From Entonaema liquescens (lineage: Eukaryota > Ascomycota > Sordariomycetes > Xylariales > Xylariaceae), in assembly GCA_902805475.1 (NCBI GenBank), contig CADCSX010000001.1, forward strand, positions 2,728,001 through 2,792,000: a stretch of DNA of 64,000 nucleotides, given 5' to 3'. Under the pieces are notes generated by a model. The model was not told the origin of the DNA, made no database searches, and saw nothing but the letters and a program-made list of their open reading frames with translations. A program made the position numbers and the translations under genes. Positions 38,899-52,200 of this stretch are shown here, piece by piece. The number at the start of each line of letters is the position of its first letter. Positions within the stretch are counted from its first letter, which is position 1.

Positions 38899-41800
38899 GA
38901 GAATTTTTTAATAATTTTGGGATTAAAAAAAATAATAATTTTTTTAAAAGTAATGTTTTTTTTATTATTAATAGATTATTTAATAATAATAATAATTTTT
39001 TTAAAATTAAATAATAAATTATATTTAATATAAAGAAATTATAATTAATTTATTTTTACGGTTTTATTATAATAATTTTATATATATATTTTTTTATTTA
39101 TATTTATTAAAATTTTATTAAAGTTTCTTTAAATTTAAATTTTTAGGTTTTTTTTTATTAAATTAATTATTAATTTTAAGAAGTATTATATAATTTAATT
39201 TATTTTTTTATTATTTTTTATAATTTTTTTATAATTATATTATAATTTAAATATTTTTAATATTAATTTATTATATAGTTTTTTTTTAAATTGTAAATTT
39301 TATATAATTTATTATTATATAATATATTATTTTTTTTATTTATATTAATATTATGGTATTTTTATTTTAAATATTTTTTATTTAAATAAAAATATTTTTA
39401 ATTTTATTTTTTTTATATATATTTAAATTAATATAAAAGTTTTATATTTTTTTAATAATTTATAGATTTTTTTTAATTATTTATTTTTTAATAGAAATTT
39501 TAATATAATTATATTTTAAATATATTTTTAATTTTATTTTATTTTTTATATTTATAATATTATTTTTTTTAAAAAATTACCTTTTTTTATAATTTTACCT
39601 ATTTTTATTTTATTTATAAAATTTTTTTTAATTTCTTTATTAAGATAATAATAAAAAAATTTATAATTTATTTTATTTTTTTTTTTAGGTTTTAATCTTA
39701 TATTTTTAATTTTTAAAATTAGTTTTAAATTTTCTTTTTTATATTTTTTATGAAATTAGTTTTATTATTATTTTTTTTTAAATTTAATTATCTTTTTATT
39801 TAAATATAAATTTAATAAAAAATATTTTATTTTATTTTTTATATATTTAATTAACATTATTTTATATACTTCTATTATTTTTTAACAATAAATTAATTAT
39901 ATTTTTTTAATTTTATTATTATTTTATTTATTTTATTTTTTTTATTTAATATATATTATATAATTATCTTATATATTATAATATTTTTTACGATTTTTAT
40001 ATATATTTCCCTTATTTTTAAAAAATTATATCTTTATATAAATACTATTAATTTTTAAAAAATATATTATTATTCTTTTATTTTTATTTTAATTATTTTT
40101 AAATATTTTATTTACCTTCATTTTTGATTTAATTAAATTTTTAAAAATTTTATATTTTTTATTAATTTTATTATTATATTTTTTAATTATATTATATTTT
40201 TATTTAATTTATATACTTTAATAAAATATATTAATTTACTTTTTTAAAAAATAAAAAGATTTTATATTATTTTATTTATTAAATATATTTAAAATATATA
40301 TTTTTCAATTTTTTATAATTTCTTTTAATATTTAAACTTATTATTATTAAATTTATATTATTTATAAAATTAATTATAAATATTTTATTTTTTTTATTTT
40401 TATAAAATATTAATATATATAAAATAAATAAAATAAATAACATAAAAAATAATAAAGATTTTTATAAAATATTTATTTAAAAATTTATTTTTAAATTAAA
40501 TTTGTTTTTAAACGTTAATTATATTTTTTTATTTTTTAAATAATTTTTAATTTATTTTATTACTTCTTTAAAAAACCCTTTCTTTTTAAAAATATGTAAT
40601 AACTTTTATAAAATAATATAATTAAATATCCCCATTATATTAAATTATAATAATAATATTTTTATTTTATTTTTTTATATTAAATATAATATTTTTATTA
40701 ATTTATATTTTTTATTATTTATTTATTTTTTAAAGAAAATATTATTTATTTTTATTACAAACATTATTTATAACATTATTATTTTTTTATTACTTTTTTA
40801 AAATATTTAATAATATTATTAATTTATATATATTTAAAAATATATTCTTTTTTTAATTTTTTTTAATTTAAATAATATAATAATTATTATTATATAAAAT
40901 TTTATTAAATAATATATATAATAAAAATTATATATTATTATTATTATAATAACTTTAAATAGTAATTTATTATATTTATATAAAAACTTTATTAATATTT
41001 TATTTTTTTTTTAAAATTTTTTATTTTTTTATAATTATTAATATATTTTTAACTATTTTTTATTCTATATAATTATTAATTATAAATTTTTTATTAAATA
41101 TTTTATTAAAAATTATATTTATAAAATTTAAATCCAAATTTAAAAAGAATTTTATTTAAAATATATTTATTTTTTATATATAAATAATTATTTATAATTA
41201 TTTATTTATATTTTTTAATATTAAAATAATTTTATTTTTTATATTAATTTATTAATTTTTAAATCAAATTTATTTTTTTAATTTTTATAAAAATTTATTA
41301 TTTTTTAATATTTCTATTATTATTTTCTATTATTAAATCTTTTTTATTTTTTATATTATTTTATAACATATTTTTATTATATTAATATTTTATTTTTATT
41401 TTTATATTATCTTTATATTTTACTATTTTTTTTATATAATTTTTTTTTTATTTTAATAACTTATTTAATTTATTATTTAATTATTATAAATAAAATTATG
41501 TTTTATTTTAATATTATTAAATTTATTATTTTTTAAATTTTTTTTATTATATAATTAATATAAAAATTTAACTTTTTAAAATTTAAAAAAAAATTTTAAT
41601 ATTAATAATTTTTTTATTTTAATTTTTATTATCATTAAATTAAAATCTTTTTATATTTATTTTAAATATTTTTTATAATAATTTAATTAATCATATTTTA
41701 TAATTTAATCTTATTTAATTTAATTTTTAAAATATTATATGTAATATTTTTATATTTATTTATATTAAATTAATTATTAAATTCTTTTAATTTTTTATTA

Positions 41801-42118
41801 TTTTTATAAATTAATCTTTTATTATAATTAAATTTAAACTATTTTATATTTTTAAAATTTAAAATAATATTTTATTATTTTATATTATATTTTAATATAT
41901 TATTTTTATTTTTATGATTATATATTTTTAAAAAATTATATATTATTTTATTTTTATATATAAATTATTTATTTAAATAAAATTAAAATAATTTTAAATA
42001 TTATTATTAATATTAAAAATAATATTAAAAAATATATATTATTTTTAATATATTTATTTTATATATTATTTTTTTAAATTTCTTTTTTTAAATCTTTTTA
42101 TAATTAAAAAAAAGAATT
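37288..42118 (-). mobile_element. LINE-like element J, copy 1
   Basis: Uninterrupted copy aligning inversely with J2. Its 3' end is at the left: the (ATT)n run at 37289-37316 is the complement of a (TAA)n tail, followed by the 3' region (TAAATCTTTGGGTAAGAATT, TTTTGCCGGAAAAAA) shared with J3. It keeps about 670 bp (39560-40230) that J2 lost. An AAT-rich run lies at 38873-38895. No open reading frame survives in any phase, so ORF1 or RT domains cannot be shown. Repeat H2 begins about 150 bp beyond its last J2-matched base and may be its 5' part, which would make the element about 6.3 kb, a usual LINE length. Confidence 0.65.
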
Positions 42119-42271
42119 TCGGACTTACAATATCATTTAATCTATTTTTTAAAAAGTTTTTTTTTTATTTTCTTAAATATTATAAATATAAAACTATTAT
42201 CAATAATATAAATTATATTTAAAAAATATTTAAATCTTTTTTTTTTTTAAATTATTATAATATATATATAT

Positions 42272-43361
42272 ATATATATTTTTCACCTTTTTTTTTATTT
42301 CTTTTATTTTAGTATAATTTTTATATTTAAAATTTTTTTTTATATATATTATATTTATATATTTACTATATTTTACTTATTAGTTATAATATTTTATTAT
42401 ATAAGTAAAATTGTCATATTTATAATATAATTTTATTTTTATATTTCTTATAAAAAATTTATATTAAAAAAATTTTATTTTTTAAAATAATTTATTATTA
42501 TATAAAATTTTTACCATTTTTAATAAAATTATTTTTATAATTAATATTATATATTTAATTTCTTTTTTTTATAACATATTAATTTTAAACTTTTAATATT
42601 TTATTAATAATTTTTTAAAATTAATATACATATCTTATAATTTATTTACCTTAAAATTCTTTACTATAAAAATAAAAAATTAATTAATATTTATAATTTA
42701 ATTTTTCAAAATATTTTTTATTTTTTTTTATTTTTTTTATTTATTTTTATTTATTTTTTTTATTTTTTTATTTTTTTATTTTTTTATTTATTTTTATTTT
42801 TTTTATTTATTTTATTTATAAATTTTTATGTTTTTTTAAAATATAATTATAATCACTTTATTTTAAAATTTATATATTATTATTATTTCTTATTTTTTTA
42901 AAATTTAATTAATTACTTTTATTATTTTTTTTAATATTTTTTTAATTATTTTTAAATTTATTAAATTTTTTTTAATAATAATCTTTTTTATTTTTTATAA
43001 TAGAATTATTATTATATTATTTTAAATTTAACTATTTATAATTACCATATTTATTTATAATTATTTTACTATTTATAAATTTTAAAAAATCTTAATAATA
43101 TTTATCTTTTTTAAAATTTTTTTTTTATTTTTTTTATTTTTTTTTTGTATTTTTAAATATAATTAATTTAATATATTATTATTTTATTTTTATTTTTTAA
43201 ACAATATATAAATATTATATCTTTTTCTTTATTATTTTAATAATTTATATTTTTAATTTATTAATTTTTATTTTATATTTTTTATATATTAAATTTATTA
43301 ATATTTTAAATAATATTATAATTATTTCTTTATATTTTTCTTTATTTATTTATTTTTTTTA

Positions 43362-43416
<55 letters not shown>

Positions 43417-43598
43417 TACTATAATTAATTTAAACATATTATATATTAGATTTTTTACCACTATTTTACTATCAACATTTTTAAATAATATTACCATTAT
43501 AATTACAATATGAAATTATTATAATTTTTTAAATATTATAATTATTTATTTTCTATAAATTATTATTAATTTCTTACAATATTATGTTATAAAAAATT
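42272..43598. repeat. Repeat H, copy 2
   Basis: Direct repeat of 24957-26231. It contains a (TA)n run at its left edge (42259-42279), a T-rich array of TTTTTATTT-like units at about 42715-42830, and a perfect (ATT)n array at 43364-43416, which is longer than the equivalent tract in H1. The right end (TTATTTTCTATAAATTATTA, then CAATATTATGTTAT) coincides with the right end of H1, so this is a true element boundary. Confidence 0.7.
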
Positions 43599-46500
43599 AA
43601 AAATTTAATTCATTATTTAATAAATTTAAATAAATTATTAATAAATTTATAAATATAAATATAAATAAAAAAATAATTAAAAATTTATTTTATTTTATTT
43701 ATAATTAAATAAAAATTATAAATATATTTTTTAAAAAATTTCCAAAATTAATTTTATATTTAAGAAAAATAATATAATATAATTTAAAAATATTATAATT
43801 TATTTTAATTAAAAAAAATAAATATTTTGTAATAATTATAAATAATAAAAGTTTATAATAATAATTTATAATATATAAAATTAAAAATAAAATAATTATA
43901 ATTTTAATGGAATATTTAATTTAATTATACAAAATATTTTAAATTTTATTTAATTAATATAATAGTTTATAAAAATAAATTAAAACTTTATAAATTAATA
44001 ATAAATAAAATTTTTAAATAAATTAATTAAAAACCTTTTATTATAATAAAAATATTAATTTAATATAATTATTATTTTATAATTAATATTTAAATAATAT
44101 AATAAAAATATATATATATTGTTTATATAATAAAATATATATTATATATATTAAAATAAAAATATTTATTTATTTTTAAAATTATATATTTAAAATAATA
44201 ATTTATATTTTAAATAAAATAAATATATTAATAAAAAAAGATATTATATTTATAAAAAATTATAAATTTAATAACGTTTACTTTTACATATTTAAAAATC
44301 ATTATATTATTTATATTAATTTAAATTATTAAATTATAATAATTAAAAAATTAAATATTAAAAACATTAAAGTAACTTTTTTAAAATATATTAAACAATA
44401 TAATTTAATAATATAATTAATTAAAAAAAATTTTTTTATAATATTATATATTATTTTTTATAAATATATTAAAAATAATAATATAGTTTTAAATTTAAAA
44501 AACGTTATAAAATCATTACTAAATCATATATAAAAATATGTCTAATATAAAAAAATTGTAAAAATATTAAAAATAAATATTACAAATATAAATAATAATA
44601 TTATTAATAAAAATATAATAAATAATAAATTAAATTAAATTAAATATAAACGCAGAAAATCTAAAAAATTTATATTTAAATTATATATTTATAAAATATT
44701 AAATAAAATAAATAACCCATTTATAATAATTTTCAATGAAAGAAATATATTAAATAATAATAACATAAAAACTATTATTAATTTTAACATATAAATTACA
44801 AATAATTTATTATAAAATTTAAAATTAATATAAATAAATAATTTAAACCAAAAATATTTAATTTATTTTATATATATAAATAAATTATTTCAAATTAAAG
44901 TAAATAAATTTATATTAAAAAAATAATAGGAAAAATCAATAAAAATAGTAATTTAAAATTATTTTCATAAAAATATAAAAAATCTTTAAATAAAATATGT
45001 TTAAATTTATTTAATTAAAAAAAGCTTTTTATAGTTATTAAATAAATTTTAAATAAATATTAAAAAAAGATTTATTAATAAAATTTTTAAATAAATTTAA
45101 AAGATATATTTATATTTAAAAATTTATATAATAAAAAAGTATTAATTATAATAAAATAATAATTATAATAATTTAAATTATTTTATAATATATTTTAATA
45201 ATATTAATTATTGATTTAAAGTTTTATATATTATAAATTAAAATAATTTAAAACTATATAATAAAAAAAATATATTATATATTTAAAAAATTAAAATATA
45301 AAATATTTATAATTAATAATATTATTTATATAAATAATAAAATAAGAAATTTAATAATTTTTTACGTTAATTATTTTATTATATTTAATTTAAATTTTAA
45401 ATAATTAAAAAATTTAATTTAATAATTTTGTAAAAATATATTTATTATAAATTTTAAAAACGTTAATTAATATTTTAAAATATAAATTATATAATTATTA
45501 TTTAATAAAAATATATGTTTTAATTAATAATAATACATTAAGAAAATTTTATAATTTACGGTATTTAATAAAAGTAAATTAATTTTAATTTTATTTAATT
45601 TAAGAAAATAAAAAAATTTATTATTTAAAAACTTTAATAAATAATAAATTAATATTATTAAAATATTTAAATATATTTTATTTATCAATAAAACTAATTT
45701 CTTTACGTATGTTATAAAACTTAACATTAACTTCACGATATCCATATAGATTTATTTTATAAATAACCTTTTTTTTTTTTAATATTTTATAAAAATTAAA
45801 AAAATAATAAAATATTTAAAAAGTTTAATAAAAAGATATTTAATATTAAATGTTTAATAAAAATTATTTATATTATATTTATAATAAATTAAAATTATAT
45901 AATGTAGTTAATAACAGTTACGTTTTAAATTTAATTATTAATAAGTTTATAATTAAAAATATATTTTTTTTAATTAATATATTTATATTATAGATATTTA
46001 AATTATAATTAATTATTTAAAAAACTTAAAAAATTTTTAAATATATTATATTAGTTTTAATGGTAATAAATATAATATAAATCTATAATTTTTTAAAAAA
46101 GTTAAAATTTGTATTTTTAAAGTTAATTATATTATTATATAATAATATTATAATAATTATATAAATAAGGAAAATAGCAATAAATTGTTAAAAAAAGTAT
46201 ATAAATAAGAATTATTATTATATAAAATAAAAAATTAAAAATAATTATATTATAATAAAGAAAATTAATAATAGATAATTTAATAAATAATTTTATAAAA
46301 TTATTAAATAAAAGAAAATATTATAAATTTATATAATTATTAAAAATAGAAAATTAAGAATAACTTTATAATTTTAACCAAAAAAATATATAAGGATATA
46401 ATTATTTATAAACTTTATAAAAGATTTTTTATATATATTTTAAAGTTAATTTAATCTTATATTAATATATAAGTTATTATATTATTATAAATATTCTTAT

Positions 46501-46717
46501 AATTTATATTATATAATTTAATTTTATAATTAATTAATATAATTATCAATTTTTTAATATAAATTTAATTAATATAATTAAATATATTTAATTATATTAT
46601 TTTTATAAATATATTACATAAATTAAATAAATTATTATTTATAATATTAAATATGTAAATATGATTAATTTTTCATATACATATAAATTTAAAATAAAAT
46701 TTAATATTATTTATAAT
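43599..46717. other. Unassigned AT-rich stretch, contains repeat L copy 2
   Basis: No supported gene. A 73-codon minus frame at 45524-45745 has a slightly broader amino-acid mix than other chance frames here, but no motif, so I do not call it. Positions 46455-46560 match repeat L at 34770-34900. Confidence 0.45.
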
Positions 46718-46864
46718 TATAAAATAATTTTATAAAATAAAATAAAAATTGATTTTTTTAAAAACTTAATAAATGAAAAAGATTTTAAATTTTAATTAAT
46801 AATTATACATTAAATTTTACATTAAATTTTAATTTTAGAAATATATTTTAAATTACGTTTAATA
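46718..46864 (-). mobile_element. Family B solo-LTR-like element (B7)
   Basis: About 147 bp in inverse orientation, from TATAAAATAATTTTATAAAA to AAATTACGTTTAATA. The flanks ATAAT and TTAAT agree at 4 of 5 positions. Confidence 0.7.
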
Positions 46865-46865
46865 T

Positions 46866-48615
46866 TAATATTTATTTTTATTTTGTTTTTAAATATAAAA
46901 AACTAAAAATATAATATTTTAATAATATTTACTTTTTATTATTTATATTATAAAATTTAAAGAAATTATTAAATTATATTATTTTATTAATATTTTTAAT
47001 TATTAATTATTTATAAATATTTAATAAAGTAATTTATATTATAAGTTTAATAAAATAATTTTAATTTATTTTACAATTAATTTATTAAAAAATATTATAA
47101 TAAATATAATTTAATAAAGAATTATTTTTAAAAAAAATTAATATTATATTAATAATCATATATTAATTTAATAAAACTTTTTTTTTATATTTAAATATAT
47201 AAAATATATAATAAAAATTTAAAATAATAATTAATTATATTATAATTAAAATTAAAATAAAATATAATAAAAATAAAAATTTTAAAATTTTTAAAATAAA
47301 AAATAAAATTTATTTTTATGAAAAAAATTAATATTTTTATATATAAATTAAATTTCTTAAATGATTAATATATTTATAAAATTTTATTATTTATTTAATA
47401 AATATTAAAAGTGATGTTATTTACAAATTATTTTATTAATTTTTCCACGTAAATTACTTTACCGAATGGTTGTAAGTGATTGGCACGTTAAATTGATTAG
47501 TAATTACTAGTAAAATGACATGCCACTATTTAAACTTTTAGGAAATTTAAATTTAAAATTTATTTACAAGTTAATTTCATTTACTTAAGCTTTTTATAAC
47601 CGATTATATTGTCGTAACAAAATTAAGAATTTAAAAAATTAAAGTTTATTAAATGTATTATTAAATGTTTAAAAAAGGTTATTTATATGTATTAATATTT
47701 AACCGTATTTTGTTTAAAATATAATTAATTTTAAAAATATTTATATCGTTAAACGCGTTTTGTTATAGCGATTATATAAATGTATTTATTTTATATTAAA
47801 AACGTTATTATTGTAAAGTATTTAATTACGAATATGATTTTTTTTAATTAAAACGTAGTTATTTGTAAATTAATTTCTTTTATTTATAAATTAATTTTTA
47901 AACATTTAATAATATTTCTTTTAAAATAAAGTATTATTTTACGAAAATTATATTATTAAATTGTTTATTTTATAAAAATTTAATTAATATAAGTTATTTT
48001 TATTAAAAACGTTAATTTATTAAAATATTATTACTTGAATTATTTTATTTATAAATTAATTAAAGTTATTCGCAAATTGATTTTTTTTATTTATAAATTG
48101 ATTTTAACAAATATAACCGTATTTAATTCAAATTAATATTAATTAATGCGTTTTAAAGATTAAAATTAAAATATATTAATTATTTAAAATTATTTTTTAA
48201 TATAAGTACGAAATAATTAATTATATAATAATTAAATTAAAATGTTAAAATACGGTAATTTTTAAGTTATTTACGTATAGTTGCTTTAATGGGGTAATTT
48301 ATGTAGAAAGATTAACATGGTAATTTGTAAATAACATTATTTAATATTAATTGCGAAAAAATTTAAATTTTTAAAAAAAAAATTATAAATTTAAAAAAGT
48401 TTTTATTAAAAAAAATATTAATAAAATTTAAAAAAGATTATAATTTAATAATAATTAAATATATTTTAAAAATTTATTTATTTAAAATATAATAAAATTA
48501 ATAAATTAATTTAAATAAAAATATAAAAAATATAAATAAATAAATAAATAGTTTTTTTTAATAATAATTTTAATATATTAAATAAAAATATAATAAATTA
48601 AAAATTGAAAATTAA
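46866..48615. repeat. Repeat K, copy 1, split by transposon D1
   Basis: Aligns with 55090-56415 in the same orientation on both sides of D1. Left landmarks are ATTAATTTATTAAAAAATAT and AAATTAAATTTCTTAAATGA; right landmarks are GCGAAAAAATTTAAA and AAATAGTTTTTTTTAATAAT. It has lost about 500 bp relative to K2 near 47200. Class unknown. Confidence 0.7.
47409..48342. mobile_element. Family D TIR transposon, copy 1 (934 bp), inserted in K1
   Basis: The left terminus reads AAGTGATGTTATTTACAAAT and continues into TTTTCCACGTAAATTAC; the right terminus is its inverse (GTAATTTATGTAGAAAGATT, then AACATGGTAATTTGTAAATAACATT in part). TIRs are about 50 bp. AATATTAA flanks both sides (47401-47408 and 48343-48350), and repeat K2 has a single AATATTAA at the empty site. 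The interior shares layout with family C, including a GTTAAACGCGTTTTGTTATAG landmark and repeated TTTATTTATAAATTAATTT motifs. No coding frame. An 8-bp duplication is typical of hAT elements, but such long TIRs are not, so the superfamily is open. Confidence 0.85.
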
Positions 48616-49079
48616 AAATCATATTATTTTAAAATTATTTTATTAAATATTTATAAGTAATTAATAATTAAAATTATTAAAAAAATTAATATAATTTTAT
48701 AATTTTTTAAATTTTATAATATAAATAATAAAAAGTAAATATTATTAAAATGTGATAGTTTTATTTTTTATTTAAAAAAAAATAAAAATAAATATTATAA
48801 TTAATATTAAAATTTATTTTAAATTTATATTTATATAAAAAATTAATTATATTTAAATATTTAACGTTATTAATAATATATATAATATGTATTATATAAT
48901 TATTTAATGATATTTTTTTAATTTAAATTATTTATTTACGAAATTAATATTATTAAATATATTTAATTATATTAATTAAATATATATAAATAATTTTTAT
49001 TAAAAATGTTAATATTATAAAAAAATAATATAAAAAAATTATTATTTTTAAATTATTTATTTTTTAATTATAAAATTAT
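48616..49079. mobile_element. Family C TIR transposon, copy 5, right end lost
   Basis: The left TIR start (AATCATATTATTTTAAAATT) is followed by family C sequence with a roughly 25-bp deletion near the head, then the AATATTTAACGTTATTAATA region and part of the TTTATTTATAAATT motif zone. It stops where B8 begins. It adjoins the right limit of repeat K1. Confidence 0.7.
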
Positions 49080-49225
49080 TATTAAGTGTAACTTAATATA
49101 TATTTATAAGATTAAAATTTAATATAAAGTTTAGTATATAATTATTAGTTAAAATTTAATAAATTAAAAATTTATTAAATTTTAAAAAAATTAATTTTAA
49201 TTTTATTTTATAAAACTACTTTATA
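49080..49225 (+). mobile_element. Family B solo-LTR-like element (B8)
   Basis: 146 bp from TATTAAGTGTAACTTAATA to AACTACTTTATA. The left flank is C5 sequence, but family C does not resume on the right and no 5-bp duplication is seen, so a deletion followed the insertion or removed its right flank. Confidence 0.75.
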
Positions 49226-52200
49226 TTTGGTAATTTTATTTCTTTTTCTTTTATTATTAATGATTTAATAATGTAAAAATAATTAGCTTTAAAGTAAATT
49301 TATTTTATAAATAATTAACCTTTTAATAGATTATTTATTTTTTAAATATTTATTTACTTGAATTTCGGAAAAAGTAAAATTTATTTTATTTAAAGATATA
49401 TTTTAGGTTTATTATTTTGATAATTTTTATTTTTAAAACCTTTAAAATATACGTTTTTTTTATATAAATAAAATAATTTAATAAATACTTTCGAAACTTT
49501 AACTTATAATTATTTATTTTTATTTATAAAATCTTATAATTTCGTTAATAATTTATAATTTAAAAATTCCTTAATTTTTCCGATTAAGTTTTTATTTATT
49601 TTTTTTTAATTATACTTTTCGAATACTTTTTTTAAAAATAAAATTATAATTTCTTTTATTAAAAACTTATTTTTTTTAATATACTATTTTTTTTAAAAGT
49701 AAAATTATATTTTTTTTTATTAAAAATTTTTTCTTTTTTTTAATATATTTTTATTATATTTATAAATTTTTTAATTACTAAAAGAAATTTTTTAATTTAT
49801 AATTTATATTATTTTATTTAAAATTATAAATTATTTTTTTATTTTTTTATTTTTTTAAATATTTAATAACTTTTAATATATTATTAATTACTATTATATA
49901 ATAATATTTTTATATAAAAATCTTATATTAACATAAATTTGTAAAATTTTTAATAAATAAATTTATATTATAATATTTATAATATTATTTTTTTAAAATT
50001 TTAAAAAATAATATTAAGTTTTTTTACCTTTTATTTAATAAATAATTTATGCTTAAAACACCAAACTTAAGTTTTACTTATTAAAATAACTTATTAATTC
50101 ATTTTAAATTAAATAATAAGTTTTAATAACTAATTTTTATATCTTAATTACATAAAAAACAAATTAAAAATAAAAATTAAAAAAAAATCTTTATACCTTA
50201 TAAAAATAAAAATTTATTTTTAATGCTAAAACCTTTAAATTAAATAAAATTATTTAAAATTTTAAATTATTTTTTATAAAAATAAAAAAACAATTATTTT
50301 TAAATCGAATTAAAAACTTTTATTTACTTAATAAAAAAATATTTATTATTATATCTTTTTCAATTCTAAATAATAAAAATATTCTAGTAAATATACCAAA
50401 TTTAAATTAAAACAAAACAAATTTTACAATTTACTCGTTTTAAATATTTTTCTTAATAAATTTAATCGCAATTAATATTTTACATTAAAATTCTTAATTA
50501 AATTTTCCGGAACATTTTAAAATATTTTCTCTTTTAATAAATCATTTCCCATCCTCTTTACTTATTCCCATAAATTTTCCCTAAACTAATCTAATAAATA
50601 TAAATCTAAATCTATTTCATTAAGTAAATAATATTACTATTACAATTTAAATTATATTACAAAATAAAAATATTCATAATCTTGTATAAAACATTAATAA
50701 TGTAACAAAAAAACTTTCCCGAAACAATAATAATATATTTAATTTAAATAATTAAAAACTTTATTACATTAATTATTTTTATTTAAACATTATTAAATTT
50801 TACAAATTTAAAAATTATATAACCATTTTTAATAATATACATTAACAAAATATATATTTATTTATTAACTTTTATCGTATAATAACAACTAATTTAATTA
50901 AGTAAATTATTTTCCAAAATAATTTTTTATAACTTTTACAAAATAATACTTAAATATAATAAATTATTTACTTAATAAAAAAATAAAAAACTATTATAAT
51001 AATTAATTTAAAATATATATTAACTTTTATTATCAATAAATTTAAAATTAACTTAATAAACGCACAAATAATTATATAAATTATAATTTATAATTATGCC
51101 CGTCTAATAAAAAATATACTTATTATCCAATAAACAATATAGTTTTTTTATAATATAAAAATTTATAATTTTATAACATTATAATAATAAATAAATTAAT
51201 TTTATAATTTTATTTATCTAAATTTATAAACCTTTATTAATAAACCATAAAACAAAATATCTTTAAATAAATAATTTAATTATATTAAAGAAAAATAAAA
51301 AATTTATAAAAATAATATTATAATAAAAAGTTTATATATTTAATTTATTTTACTTAATATTTCTATTTTATTAACTATCCCAATTATATTAACTATTTTT
51401 GCATTAGATTTTTTTACCATTTTTAAATTATTTAAAATTATTATTAATGTAATTTATATAAAAAAATAAAAAAATACCAATTAAAATTAAAAATTACAAT
51501 AATTAAAATAAAGAAAATATAACGGATAAAGATAAAGTAATTATAAAAGTTGATAGTTTTTTTTTTATTAATTGAGAAACGGATAAAATCGTTTAAATTA
51601 TTATAAAAATTATTATAAAAATTATTATGGTTGCGGACAAAATAATTTCCGTAAATATATTTATTATAAATAACAACTATTTTAATAAATATATTATTAA
51701 TAAATTTACCCCGGTTATTTTATTAATAATTATTTTAATATTTAAAATAAAATATTTATAAATATTAATGATTTAAATAAAAATTAATAAAAATAATAAA
51801 TAAATATAAAAAATTACATTATAATAAAAAAAATAATTAAAAAGAATTATAAAAAAGTATATATAAAAATAAGTAAAAACGAATAAATTGAAGAAATTAA
51901 TACGGTTAATAATTATTCTTTTTTTTTTATATAAAGTATCTTTTAATAAAAATATTATTAAATCTATTTTAAATAAAGTAATTTAAACCTTAATTTATTA
52001 AAATTATTATAATATTTTTAATAACCAAATTGCTTTTTTTATATATAATTTTATTAAAATTTGCAAAAAAAAAAACTTACGTTATGGAAAAGGAATTTCT
52101 TATAAAAAATTAATAAATTTATTTTTATAAAAAAAAAGTTTTTATAAAAAATAAAATCTTTAATTTTATTATAATTTAATTTAAATAAAAGATTATTTAA

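Noticed and set aside
45524..45745. 73-codon minus frame with a mixed start (MDIVKLMLSF)
   Set aside because: No motif or repeat support; length and composition are within what chance gives at this AT content. It could be a relic, but nothing shows of what.
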